A stretch of 23,833 bases of DNA, taken from contig QKYT01000010.1 in assembly GCA_003550305.1 (NCBI GenBank), forward strand, positions 362,504 through 386,336, in the 5' to 3' direction. Made by a program: the position numbers and the translations under genes. The stretch comes from Glomus cerebriforme (taxonomy: Eukaryota > Glomeromycota > Glomeromycetes > Glomerales > Glomeraceae). The notes beneath the pieces were generated by a model that was given only the letters and a program-made list of their open reading frames with translations, was not told where the DNA came from and ran no database searches. Of this stretch, positions 9,206 through 20,178 are shown in pieces (the stretch's first letter is position 1; every line of letters starts with the position of its first letter).

Positions 9206-9909
9206 ACAAAACAAATAAAAATAAGGTCTTTATATATTGAAAGGATGAAACACAAATATATCAAATTTGGTATCATAATGGAACGCATAAATAAAATCTT
9301 CGAAAAAATTCCAAATTTTTTGCATGATATTTTATTTTTATCTCGAATTACTTTCTGTGCGACAATCAATTTCACAAAATAAAGTTCTTTCTTTATTAAT
9401 AATGGTGGCAGATAATTAAAATTATTTGGAGGTATGATCAAGCAAACGCACTAGGTAAAGTTGTTTAGCAGGTATGAACTAGTCATATATTAATTTTCAT
9501 TAGCTTATAGCTTAAATATCCATCATTTTTATTGTATTTCATGCAGACATTTTATAGCGTAATTTAAGCACTTTGGTCCAACAAAATTGGCTTTTATTGA
9601 ATAAGCAAAGTTGTATAACAATTTTATTTGCGTGCTTATATTTTCTTTACAGAAACCTTTAGATTTATAGCATTTATATTTAAAATATTATAATGTATGT
9701 AATATCGTTATTAGATAAAATATGTATAAAATATTTTTATTTCTCTAACGTATTGCAAAATTTAAGCTTCAGTTAAACTTGAATTTATAAATAATTGTTT
9801 AATATTAATAACATACGAATAAAATATTTTTGTAATATCTCTAAAATAGCATAATTTTGAATTACTTAATATATTATTACTCATTATATAAAATACATTA
9901 ACCTTCTTA
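9206..9909. other. Non-coding AT-rich stretch with an old repeat fragment
   Basis: An open frame at 9199-9441 (minus) is AT-driven and overlaps the MITE end, so I reject it. Near 9556-9615 lies a diverged relative of the repeat at 2910-3130. Otherwise nothing is seen. Confidence 0.5.
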
Positions 9910-10125
9910 TTATAGTTTTTGGCAAATATCGCTCTGCAAATCTGGACAATTATACCAAATGTGATCCAAACGGGAACAGGGAGAAAGAAAATTCTTGGAA
10001 TCACGAAAGTATGTGGAGACCGGCGGAGTGGAATTGTGGAAAGTGAGAAATTCTGTGAAATGATGGTTAGACAAACAATTGGATAACTTTTTAAGAGTAT
10101 TAGACGGGAAAAAAAGATCATTATT
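9910..10125 (-). pseudogene. Possible tail of a LINE-type reverse transcriptase, relic
   Basis: A patch less AT-rich than its surroundings is open on the minus strand for 71 codons, without a start, to TAA at 9912-9910. Near its end it reads PCSRLDHIWYNCPDLQ. The pattern C..xxDHIWxxCP resembles the C-terminal cysteine-histidine motif of many non-LTR retrotransposon polymerases (C..C....E..HI...CP), which lies after the polymerase domain. Only one of the first two cysteines is present and there is no polymerase domain, so this is at best a degraded fragment. Another frame of the same strand (9762-10121, 119 codons) is longer and starts with Met but has no recognisable motif. The match rests on one short motif. 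Confidence 0.3.
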
Positions 10126-10970
10126 TTAATTATATTACAATTTACAATTAAAATAGAAAAGAATTTTAATAAAAAGATTGGATAGTAAAATGGTTAGATT
10201 ATGAAATATAAATATAAAAAGGTATTGGATTCAGTTTCTAATGTATGCGAAAAAAAATATTAAACTGTAATTTAATAAATAAATAAAAAATGGACATATA
10301 TTCTGCATATCTTTTAAAATATGTTCAACATATTGCGAACATATAGTTATAATAGAGATAACATAAATGCAAATATCATATGTGTGATATATTTTAGAAA
10401 TATTATTGATTTTTTATTTTAATAAGTTTTTATAAAGTTTTTTTTTTTTTATTTTACAGTGTAATTTCTAACCTAAACTGACCTTTGCTAATAAGTAGAG
10501 TTGTTCAATAGATATTTAACTTGAACGTTTAAGGATGAATAAAAATACTTTTATTTTAAGTTTTGTACTGAGCGCGAACTGGTAGGTGGCGTGATTGTTA
10601 ATTAACTTCAATTTACAGTATAAATTAAAAAAAAAACCAATATCTTATGAACCTTTATTTTTTTTTTGATAAATCATGAAAAAATTTTTAAAAGTTCTTA
10701 TACTATGCGAGAATCATCAGGACTGTCAGACCAAAAATATTGATTCTTTTAAAGTGTTTAATAACATAAATTGTAAACATAAATTTATATCATTTTAATA
10801 TAGCCATCAGTTTTTTTTTTTTTTTTTTTTTTACTCGGCATTGATATCAATATTATAAACAAAAAAATTTTAAGCCACCTGTTGATACCAATATGTGGGA
10901 TCTAATTTTTCTGAATATATATCAAAATGTTTTTTTTTGTTTGTATCACAGCTTATTTCTGGAATATTTT
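10126..10970. other. Non-coding AT-rich stretch with homopolymers
   Basis: No gene. A run of 22 T lies at 10811-10832, with further T-runs at about 10439 and 10661. Part of this stretch may be the interior of the Helitron-like element ending at 11019, but its 5' end cannot be set. Confidence 0.5.
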
Positions 10971-10987
10971 TTACGTACACGATTTAC

Positions 10988-11019
10988 TTAAGCCGGTGCG
11001 AAGCAACGGGTTACGCTAG
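10988..11019 (+). mobile_element. Helitron-like 3' terminus
   Basis: The segment ends AAGCCGGTGCGAAGCAACGG then GTTACGCTAG|T. CCGGTGC and GCAACGG can form a stem of seven pairs with one mismatch around a GAA loop, followed seven bases later by CTAG and then T. A GC-rich hairpin just before a CTRR end, next to a host T, is the hallmark of Helitron 3' ends, and elements insert between A and T without target duplication. The 5' TC end was not found, and no Rep/helicase gene is present, so this is a non-autonomous or truncated copy. Confidence 0.6.
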
Positions 11020-11938
11020 TATTCTCTAAGATAAAGTTACGCAAAAGATGTGCGATTTTGAGCCAATCATATTTAAGAAAAGGGTATAATAAATTAATAA
11101 TACGTGAATCACGTGCCAGTGGGATGTACTATTTTTTTAGGCGGCGGGAATAACAATGCGGTGGGCACGTGGACGGTTAACTAAATTATGGAGCACTAGT
11201 CGTTGGTTCTCTTATCAATCCCTTTTTTCTTCCTTGAAACGTCAATTACTGTATATTATTATTGTGTATAATACAGTATATGTATTGTTGAGAGGAGACA
11301 GAGAAAAAAAATATTTTTTCTTCATATATTAACTAAATCTAAAAATAGATTATTACACGGAATTTTGTTCAATTATACGGAAGAATATGATTGAACAACC
11401 GATAGGAGAATTATTTATAAAACTTTTAAAATGCAATGTACTAAGCAATGTGCTTAAAAGTCACAAAAATTCATGTAATGCAAAGATATTTTGCTTGTTC
11501 AAGATCAAAAAATCATAATTTAAACTTATTATATAAGTGCATAAGCGAGCGACTTTGTACAATGAATCATATCATCATTCGATTATTGGATATTCGGAGA
11601 TGGTAAAATCCTTAATTGCTGTAAAGTTGTTATTTAAAGATACAAACATTAGCATTTAATGCTTTTAATTTCTATTGTTCATTCAATAAATACACCAAAA
11701 AAGTTTGTCTGTATACTATAAAATTTTCTTTGTTTCTTTTTATACATGCACAAATAAAATTTGAAAATTAACGCATTTAAATAAATGTACAAGTATGCTT
11801 CATTTACGGAAATAAACGAAATTTATTGGGACCAGAAAAAAGAAAACTAGACTTCTAGTTAATCATGACCAATAAACAAAGAAATATGCAGGTGTTGACC
11901 GAATAACAGCTTCAAAATTCATCGATTATGACTACGTA
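11020..11938. other. Non-coding stretch with a CACGTGCC inverted motif
   Basis: No gene is supported. TCACGTGCCAGTGGG (about 11108) and GCGGTGGGCACGTGG (about 11159) form a short inverted pair, each with an E-box-like CACGTG core. Near 11637-11715 lies a fragment related to the duplicated module (GATACAAACATTAGC... CCAAAAAAGTTTGTC). Confidence 0.45.
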
Positions 11939-12145
11939 GTTCATTAGGGTGCCGTCCAAAATCCCGAAATTGGCCCGCATTAAGCTTTAATGTCACCCGG
12001 AATTAAGTCGGGATTTTTTTTCAGAAGTTTAATAATCACGAATTATAATTCCGGGCAGCATTAAATCTTAATGCGGGCCAATTTTTCGGAATTTTGGCCT
12101 GTCGGGATTTTGAGTTTCGGGATTCCGTACCATACCCGTTCATTA
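11939..12145. mobile_element. 191 bp MITE with perfect 8 bp target duplication
   Basis: GTTCATTA is directly repeated at 11939-11946 and 12138-12145 and encloses 191 bases. The inner arms are strongly inverted: AATTGGCCCGCATTAAG near the left and CTTAATGCGGGCCAATT near the right, extending imperfectly to both ends (GGGTGCCG... and ...CATACCC). An 8 bp duplication with a G-rich start fits a hAT-type MITE. It is more GC-rich than its surroundings and has no coding capacity. Its sequence is unrelated to the GGGTCGGGT elements. Confidence 0.88.
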
Positions 12146-12767
12146 TAAAATAAAACATCCAATTATAAATAAATGATCATTCAATTTGAATAATATTTGC
12201 TATTTACCCAAATATTTTCCGTTTCAAATACATAGAAGGAACAGCATTATGTAAGGAGCTAGTTAAATAATAATTATAAATGTACAGTATCTTAACCAAT
12301 TACATAATTGTACATGAAAAGTAATCCATGCGGCTGAAAACTGATACGAATAATCAGGTTTTAGTTTGTAAGCTATTTATGTGTTCCAGGAATTAGTTAA
12401 TTAAACTCTATTTCAAAGAAACAAAGAATTTGTTTATTAGATAATAAATCCAATAAAAGAATTTTACAAAGCAACTTAATAGTATTTATATGGTTATCAC
12501 TAGTGGCTTAATTGTAGTTATTAATTCAAACAAAGTAGTAGAAACTTTCTTAGTAAATAAACAATTTTAGTAAATAAACAATTGTACAATTTTAGTAAAT
12601 AACAATTTTAATAATAAACAATTTTAGCAAATAAAAATTGTACAACAAATCATTTAACCAAATCGAGATATTTAATGAAACTTGGACATCTCATATACAG
12701 AATGATATAGAGTACGGTAATCGATAAATGAAATTCATCATTTAATCCTAATTTGAAGACTTTCACA
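12146..12767. repeat. AT-rich stretch with TTTTAGTAAATAAACAA short tandem repeats
   Basis: Between about 12551 and 12642 a unit like AATTTTAGTAAATAAAC recurs about five times with small gaps (TAGTAAATAA, TAGTAAATAA, TAGTAAATAA, TAATAATAA, TAGCAAATAA). The rest of the stretch has no gene or element that I can support. Confidence 0.6.
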
Positions 12768-14131
12768 TGAGGAAGATCTTTGTCCATATCTTATCTTTCA
12801 TAATTTCCTTAATAATGTTAATCTAATCTAATAAATTTTTCTTGGCAATTTTTTTTTTATTATTTTTTGCTGTAACATTTGATTTTTTTAGTAGGAAAAA
12901 AGTATCTATCCTATAAAAAAAATTTTCTTAAAATTGTTTGACAATCTTAGTTTAGAATATTTGTTCAAAGGTTTAACCAAGCATAATTATTGCCAGGCAC
13001 TGCAAGGTCATAAATATGAAAATGTTGAATGCAGAATCCTATATGCCAATTAATAATAACGGACTTCCCTTAAATGATTGTATTTTATTCAGTTATTTTC
13101 AAAGATACAATGATTAGCTTTCATTAATTCTTTCGTAATTCATCCAAAAAGTCTTTATTGAAACTAAAACTTACGGAGATTGATCAAAATAAAACAAAAA
13201 AATGTTTAATAATTATGTTGCTCCCATTGATTTAAATGACATCAATATAAAAAAAAAATTATGTCCGTTGGCGTTCTTTAAAGTTAATAATAAAAAGAAG
13301 CTGGTCTTTATATTGAATTAAATGAATTTCATTCATTAAGTATCTTAATTAATTGAGAGCCATATGTTTTCTCTCAAACATGCTTACACGATTCAAAGTA
13401 TGGTATAACTTTAAAATTCTAACGTTTCATAAAACGATATAAAAATTAATTGGCCAATTGAAGTTAGAATTCTAAAATAGGTTAACAAAAAAAGATAACA
13501 GGTACACGAATTTCTATTCTAATTGAACAATATATACTATCGCTCATTAATTAACATCACAATAATCCTTATTTCAGAAGAATCCAATATCTGATATAGT
13601 AATAATGTCGGTGTTATGGGTATTTAATTTTTTTTTAATTTAATATAGCATATTATATCACATATACAGTATACAGTATTTAAAAAATTTTTTTAATATA
13701 TAATTACGCGATGCAAATCGGAGAAACGACGCTAATGTGGATGGATATATTCTTCCGGTGGCGTCTTTGTCTTTCTCCATATTAATATTCAAACTTTGAA
13801 TCATTTAAATAATGATTATTGGGGAAATAACCAACTTCTTTGTAATTATTGGTACATGACTTTTCATATTCAAATTGCCGAAACATGTAAATGTTTCTGT
13901 ACGGACCTGTAAAAACAATCATATATACGCTTCTTTTTTTCAAACGTTAACTAATTGGACACACATAACTAATAAAACATGTTTAATTTGATGCGTGAAT
14001 TATTTGCAACGAAGAGAAAATATAATATAAATAATAATTCTATATGTTTAAAATTTTTTCAGGTCCATTTATTATATAAATCATCTTTCTTTTTTTATTT
14101 TCCCTCAGAAAAATATATACAAACAATAGCA

Positions 14132-14311
14132 ATGACTCCTCAAAAAAGACAGAATAGATTGAGAAGGCGAAGAATAAATAGAAGGCGTACTCGACTCAAC
14201 GTACCCATTAATAATGGAGACGCATTAAGACGCATCGCGAATCTTCCACAACAGCGGATTACAAATGATTCGTTAACTTACCGATTTTTCAACGGAAGTT
14301 CTTTCAATTAA
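14132..14311 (+). CDS. Small arginine-rich protein, copy A (59 aa)
   Basis: The protein is 59 residues and starts MTPQKRQNRLRRRRINRRR. The frame is open back to an ATG at 13979, but I choose the start at 14132 because similarity to the second copy (20743-20922) is continuous from there; the upstream DNA is diverged and pyrimidine-rich (TTTTTTTATTTTCCCTCAG), like the 3' end of a leader intron. Residues 1-22 are strongly basic and could bind nucleic acid or act as a nuclear signal. The rest is polar, with the shared blocks IANLPQQR and FFNGSSFN at the C-terminus. AATAAA lies 21 bases after the stop. No signal peptide, membrane segment or cysteine is seen. I know no family that matches; function is unknown. 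Confidence 0.7.
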   Translation: MTPQKRQNRLRRRRINRRRTRLNVPINNGDALRRIANLPQQRITNDSLTYRFFNGSSFN

Positions 14312-14420
14312 CTTTGGAAAAATCATAATCAATAAAAAAGTTGACAGATGAAAAGAGACTCGTTATAATATTATTATCAATTCATCAATTCATCGATTCA
14401 TCGATTCGTTATTTAACGTA

Positions 14421-14545
14421 CCTACAGTATAAAAAAAAGAGATACAGAAAACGTCCTATTACGTCCTAAATGGGTTCAAATTTCGAACAATTTTTGGACA
14501 TTTTGAATCCATTTCGGACTTTTTTGGATTTCCTTTTTCATAGGG
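14421..14545 (+). mobile_element. Short MITE-like repeat, copy 1
   Basis: The segment from GATACAGAAAACGTCC to GGATTTCCTTTTTCATAGGG matches the reverse complement of 20179-20300. The core AACAATTTTTGGA and TTTTGAA are conserved. The right end TTCATAGGG is intact; the matching left CCCTATGAA seen in copy 2 is lost here. It lies about 110 bases after the small basic gene. No target duplication is evident. Confidence 0.75.
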
Positions 14546-15440
14546 CGTAACATTCCTATGAATTTAAAATTTATGCTTATTAGATTAAAAAAATTTATGA
14601 TTTTCCTTTCCTAGTTTAAAATTCTTCACTTGAATTTCCATTAAGATAATTTCATTAAGGTAATAATTTTATATACTGTATGTCTATACCGGGAGAACCT
14701 AATTTTAAGTAATGTTTTTCCATTTGAACTTCCGTTAAGATAATTTCATTAAGATTAAGAATATTTAGTAATTTATTATATGTATATACCGTGAGAACCA
14801 ATTTTAAGTAATGTTTTTGTTATCTTTTTTTAAAAATTTGTAATTTCCTGAACATATCATTATATTAAAAAATGACGTACATTTTTTGTGCGGGATCTTT
14901 ACTATGTAAATTTCTCGAAAATCATAAATATTTTTGTGTTTTGCTGCGAAATTAAACCTAAACCTTTAAAAATATATTTGATAAATATTTATTTATTTTT
15001 TTGATCTCAATGATAAAAAATTTATAAAGTAATAAATACATTTTGTACAATTCATTAGATTAATCAATGATCATAATTATCCTATTAAAGCGCAATCGAA
15101 AAATCTAGAATACTTATTAGATATTGAAAAATCTTGGCCACAAAACTGATGGTTGTCAATCAATAATTATATTTATTTTTATTTTTATTTTATTAAGGTA
15201 TGACTTCTAGTTTCTACAAGAAAGTATGTACCAATTTTATTAAAACTTTTTAATAAATAGAAAAAAAAGTTAAAAAGGTCATTATACCTTCAGTTTTGAC
15301 CTTTTTTTTAGGATTATTAGATCTGTAATAACACTGCAGTCTGCAGCTATTTAGGTCGGATAAATTAAAACATATAACAATTACAATTAGCAGGTCGGAC
15401 CATCATATACAGTAATTCCGGCTGGAATATTCAAAAAAAA

Positions 15441-15849
15441 AAGGAAGATCTACACGTAAATATCTAACTTTTCTCTAGTAGTACAAAGATAAAAGTGTTT
15501 CTGGATTATTGATTAAGTGTTAGAGAATATATCTTTATTGAACAAACTCGATGATCGTTTAATTTTTGAAGTTCCATATAGTTATAACGATATCAGGAAA
15601 AATTGCAATGATCCTTACATTTTAAATCATATTTTTAAGAAACACTCGTAGTGTGGGGGATGTAGGTATACTGCCGTCATATTATCGATATATTATTTTA
15701 TTATCGGCTCAATGATAAACATGCATAGAATTTATTTGTATTATTATTCCAAGGATCTTATCGGAGGTTACAAAAAAGTTATTTTTATTATTTTCTTTAT
15801 TATTTACTATAACAGAAATTTTTCAAATAAAAATTATAATTTTTTAAAA
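15441..15849. other. Non-coding AT-rich stretch
   Basis: The open frame at 15712-15909 (plus) is rich in I, Y, F, N and K, as expected from AT-rich non-coding DNA, and overlaps a better-looking reading on the opposite strand. No gene supported. Confidence 0.5.
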
Positions 15850-16135
15850 AAAATGACTTTTATAGGCGGCAATTTTTCATACCCCAAATTAACTATTTGT
15901 AGGCAATAAAACAACGCGATTAGTACGTAATAAATTTTACTGCGCCATCCGTTTCGAAAAATGATCTCATTAATGTTTTTCCCAGAAGAATGACCAAAAT
16001 TTCAACAAGTAGCGGCGCAGATAACATTGGGCAATATGATTAATGCTTCATTAATGGTCTTGCAAATCTCCAATGTTGTTCTCACAAGAGGACATCCTTT
16101 TGGTAAACAATCAACTAAATACTCATCGTTGACGT
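15850..16135 (-). pseudogene. Possible broken gene of unknown function
   Basis: On the minus strand a frame from about 16135 reads NDEYLVDCLPKGCPLV and on through PNVICAATC to a TGA at 15999-15997, then stays open in the same frame for more than 45 codons (NFGHSSGKNINEIIFRNGWR and on). The patch is less AT-rich than its surroundings and has mixed, protein-like composition on both sides of the stop. No start codon or splice site was found. It might be a gene remnant interrupted by one nonsense codon, a spliced gene whose intron covers the TGA, or chance. I do not recognise the sequence. The plus strand is also partly open here, which weakens the case. Confidence 0.28.
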
Positions 16136-17340
16136 GTCATTTTTTTTTGATTTTTTTTTGGAGAAATAATAAAAAATGTGTAAAAACAATTTTAAAAATA
16201 GGATAACTTTTAACAAAAAATTTTTAACTAAAGAAAAAAACTATAGTAATATAATCTTGCGGTGACAACGTTGCAATTTTTTAATCAAAAGGAAGGTAAC
16301 CTTTTTAATTTTTGCATTTTTCGAAGAAAAAATTGAAACACTTTTTAATTTTTAAAAATTTTGTATCAATTTTTTATCAAAATAAATGGAAGAGGATCAC
16401 TGTTTTTTTTACGCTAAGGTTGTATATTAATTTTATTGATAAGACTAAAGTCTGCCCATCCCCTATATAAGCGCATCATAGTTATAAGAACATTATAATT
16501 ATAATAAAAATACCTCTTATTACCTCTTTATAAGCACATTTTGCTTTAAAAGTCACTATGTGATTATAGAGAGATATCACTGTATTTTTTTAATTCACCC
16601 GTGATAGAAAAAAGAAAATTCATAACAAACAAGAACACATGGTCAATGTATTAAAGGGAAAAAACTTATTTTTAAATTCTAACAATGAAGTCTGCGTTAT
16701 TTTCGGAAGTGCTTCCTTTTTCGTTAGGCGCCTTATGACGATCACTAGTCTGTTGTTTTCATTGGTTCTTGAAATTCAGGAGTTTTAATCTCAAAAATTC
16801 TTGAAAATAATTTTTTTTAATAATATTTTGTTGTTTAAAATCAATTTATTTTGAATATCACTAATCCCTTTTTTTCACATTTGTAAAACCTTATAAAAGA
16901 TACAATAATTAGCTTTTTGATATCTATTGTTCGTATTGTTCGTTAAATGTACCAAAAAAAAGTTTATTGAAAGCTAACTTACGGTAATCTTCTCTATAAT
17001 AAAAAAATTCCTGTGGAACCTAACGTTTAGATTAGCCTGTATAAATAGTCTTTAAATTGTGCGGCATGTGACGGACCTGTGCCTGATCTATACTTAAAAG
17101 TTTAAAAGACCTTTTGATCGGCAAATTTTTTGATTACTAATGTAAAAAAAAAAGTTATTTTTAGTTTTCAGTAATTGACATTTTACTAATACTAATTAGT
17201 AGTAGATAATTAGATAATTATAAAATTACATCTATTTTCTTCTAACCTCATCATAATAATAGTAAAATTCTAGGTAGCAAATAATATAAAATATAAACAT
17301 GCATTTTTTTATTCTCTTAACTTGATAGGCAAGTCCTATT
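16136..17340. other. Non-coding stretch with a fragment of the duplicated module
   Basis: No gene. At about 16899-16987 GATACAATAATTAGCTTTTTG...CCAAAAAAAAGTTTATTGAAA...ACTTACGG matches the duplicated module (13103-13176, 19309-19365). Near 16562 GTGATTATAGAGAGATATCAC can form a short hairpin. CCTATATAAGCGC (16461) is TATA-like but no gene follows it. Confidence 0.5.
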
Positions 17341-17377
17341 CCCGGCGCAGCGCGACGAGTTGATCAATAAAACCAAA

Positions 17378-17577
17378 ATGTTAACCGGCTCTATAACCGG
17401 TTAATTAACAGGTATTTAAGACGGTTAACCGGTTTTTAACACAATTATTAAAATTAACCGGTTAAACTAACGAACCGCCAACCGGTTAAATTAACCTGTT
17501 GTAAAAAAAATTTCGATAAGTTAATTCCGTTCAAATTTTAATACCGACCAGAATTAAGTTTAAACCGGTTAATTTTT
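17378..17577. repeat. AACCGGTT-rich palindromic island
   Basis: Five perfect AACCGGTT palindromes (about 17395, 17427, 17455, 17480 and 17562) and at least two near matches lie within 200 bases of otherwise AT-rich DNA. TTAACCGG occurs close to the left end and CCGGTTAA close to the right end. This spacing resembles the subterminal binding sites of a hAT or similar MITE, but no clear target duplication was found. A GC-rich string, CCCGGCGCAGCGCGACGAG, lies just to the left. Confidence 0.7.
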
Positions 17578-17580
17578 TTT

Positions 17581-18394
17581 AAGCCACGCAAGTATTACCT
17601 GTGGTGTTACTTATCTTGACATCAAAATAAGTTATATAGAACTTTGGACAGTTGCATTTAATATCTAACTAAATATATTTTAAAGTTCATAGAAATTTGG
17701 CGTTCAAGGATAATTTTTGCCCCAATATACGCACAAATAAAATTGTAATTGCACGTTTATATATTTTTTAAAAAAAAAAAATTCGTGACTGATCAACAAT
17801 CAAATGTTTATACATGTGATAATTTTTTGCAGAAATAAGGAGACAAATCAGACAATATGCGAAATTTATTTAGGTAAATAAAAATCTTCTAAATGTTAGA
17901 GTTATGTATTAAATTATTTTTATTAATCAAAAATATTTTATTTATTGTAAAAAAAAAAAAAAAAAAATATTACATTGCGTATTGAATGGGTTTGGATGAT
18001 GTCTTTTTGGATGATTATTCCTTATTTAAAAGGTTAATAATTACTTATTTTACTTTTTATCTCCTATCTTCTAATCACACGAATTGAATGATCACATTGA
18101 TTAGGAAATTCTTATTTTGATAGGCCCGTAAAACATACAGTAAGTAGGTATTTAAAGGTGATTGTCATCGAAATAAATATGGGCAATAAATAGTACTAAT
18201 CGCTCTAAAATTTTACTTCTCATAAATTATTTGGCGTTATATTATAAAATTTATGAGTGATCATCAAAAAATTTGTGAAGATTACACGTCAAATGAATGC
18301 CTATAAATGGATATACATTAATTTGCGCCACTCAACGAATAAAAAAAATCGGTGTAAATCCTAATGGTATATAGTTAATAAGTTTCTTCAAAGA
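17581..18394. other. Non-coding AT-rich stretch
   Basis: No gene. An A-run of about 19 lies at 17949-17967. TATAAAT at about 18302 lies about 90 bases before the small open frame at 18395. Confidence 0.5.
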
Positions 18395-18583
18395 ATGTAT
18401 AAAAGAATTATTAATTCAGCGACTTTTTTCGCAATAATAATTTTAGTAAATACATCACCTGTATCTAACCACTTCAAGTATAGTGATAACATAACTAAAC
18501 TTTATCTTCGGCGGAAACTGGAAACTATTCCTGTACAGAATAAATGTCCCAACGACTTTGGAGTCCTAAAAATGTTTGATTAA
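18395..18583 (+). CDS. Possible small secreted protein (62 aa)
   Basis: The frame starts MYKRIINSATFFAIIILVNT. A positive N-terminus (KR) followed by about ten hydrophobic residues and a small polar region (NTSPVS) fits a signal peptide cut near residue 24. The mature part would be about 38 residues with one cysteine and a basic LYLRRKL. Small secreted proteins are common in plant-associated fungi, but no effector motif is seen. After the stop, the next frame reads DYPNPEGFHM before its own stop at about 18617, which looks protein-like; a single-base slip or a short intron may hide a longer C-terminus. No homologue is present in the window. The frame is short enough to arise by chance. Confidence 0.35.
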   Translation: MYKRIINSATFFAIIILVNTSPVSNHFKYSDNITKLYLRRKLETIPVQNKCPNDFGVLKMFD

Positions 18584-18616
18584 AGATTATCCTAATCCAG
18601 AAGGGTTTCACATGTA

Positions 18617-19108
18617 ATTATGTAGAATGTACTACCACTTGATACTCCTTTCAGTTAAATTGTTGCACAATGTAGCAATTGATTCGTAAATGGAACGTTT
18701 AAATGAAGTTTCTCCGGATATTATATTAAAGATTTATCTCATTATTTTCTAGTCATTATATAAAAATTATTGTTATCTATCTTATAGCTGTTTTGACATA
18801 CTAAAATATTATTTTAATAATAATTTTTAAATTGAAATAATCCCCATAAAAAAAAATTCTAAGAACAATTCCGGTGAATGATCATTTCTCTAGTTTTTAT
18901 TCTATCTGTGAGAAAATTTTTTTTTTTCTATGTATAATCAATCAAAAAAAAAAAAAGGGGAAAAATTTGATGTACGTTAAATCCGAACATATTTACTATA
19001 AACGGTCAAAATAAAACAAATCATAAATATAAACACCATTCTTAGTAAAAATTTTATCCGAATATTTCCATTATATTTCCATATATAAATATTCAATAAA
19101 ATCTTGGT
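18617..19108. other. Non-coding AT-rich stretch
   Basis: No coding frame, RNA gene or element is seen. It contains A- and T-runs around 18846 and 18916-18956. Confidence 0.55.
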
Positions 19109-20178
19109 TACATGAATCTTAACAATAATCTTCGATCATAACCTTTCATAAATTCCTTAATACGGTTACTTTTTATTGTTTTTTATGATTTTTTCATGAT
19201 TTCTTTAGGAAAAAAAAATATAATCCTGTAATTGGATTGCACTTTAATAAATACCTTAATTGTTATAGAAGATTCTTTATGCATAACAGATAACGACTGC
19301 ATTAAAGAAACAATAATTAGTTTTAATCGATTGTTTGTACCAAGAAAAAGTTTATTAAACTTATAAAGCTTGATAAGCAGACAAATAGCGTGATGTTTAT
19401 TATAAAAAACTAATGTAATAATTTACATTATATCCGGCCAAATGTCTTTTTTTTTGCTTAACTAATGTTTTATTTTTCATTGAATGAAATTTTTCTACAT
19501 AAAATTAATATCCGAAAGGATTACTCACATTGTAACAGACATCAGTATAAAAAAAATTTTTCATCCGATAAATAAGTGTATATTTTCACTATAAAAGGTT
19601 TTTATTTCCTTCGTATGCATATAGTTTATAAATAAATAAATTAAATTAGCAGCTTTCAAATATAAAAAAAATCAAATAGGAATCAAAGTATAAGTCCGTT
19701 GGCTTTTTTATTAAGTTCAATCTACATAGACGATAAAAGACTAGTAAAAAGAAATTACTATTCTTCAAATGAAAGCGGTTCTTTCATTCATACTTTCATA
19801 CTGTAAGTATCTTAATTAAGAGAAAACTTTGTTTTTATATAGCATGCACACGCATAATTTTGAATTTCTACTATTTTTAAAAAAATTTGTAGGTTATTCC
19901 AAATAGATATACTTATTCTCACGATAGTACATAATGAAAATTATCGATTATAGGAATATTCAATGTGTTTGTTAAGATAATAATAGCCAGTGAGTCGTTG
20001 TTCTAGAATCGATCTAATCATAATTAACAATAATTTCAGTTTGCTTATCTAATTACGTAAAACTCTTGCGGTTTCAAAAATTCAAAATAATGAAAATTTT
20101 ATTTTTAGTTACAATTCAATAATCCAAGAATCCCATATGTTAATTACATAACATTTATGTAATTTTACATAAAATATG

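Larger units (their letters stand above)
12768..15440 (+). repeat. Segmental duplication, copy A
   Basis: Many collinear blocks match the region 19109-23280: CTTTCATAATTTCCTTAAT (about 12795 and 19142), GTCCGTTGGC (about 13262 and 19694), AAGTATCTTAATTAA (about 13339 and 19803), CTTTGTAATTATTG (about 13839 and 20420), the 59-codon gene with its flanks, CGGGATCTTT (about 14892 and 21502), AATAAATACATTT (about 15030 and 21650), and ATAACACTGCAG (15328 and 23206). The order is kept, with deletions and insertions between blocks. Blocks such as GATACAATGATTAGCTTTC also occur near 11637 and 16901, so the family has at least four members. Confidence 0.8.

Noticed and set aside
9762..10121. 119-codon open frame on the minus strand
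   Set aside because: No motif; another frame of the same strand gives the only recognisable pattern (DHIWYNCP). The C-terminal half is AT-driven.
17340..17365. GC-rich string CCCGGCGCAGCGCGACGAG as a second Helitron end
   Set aside because: No stable hairpin followed by CTRR could be found on either strand.
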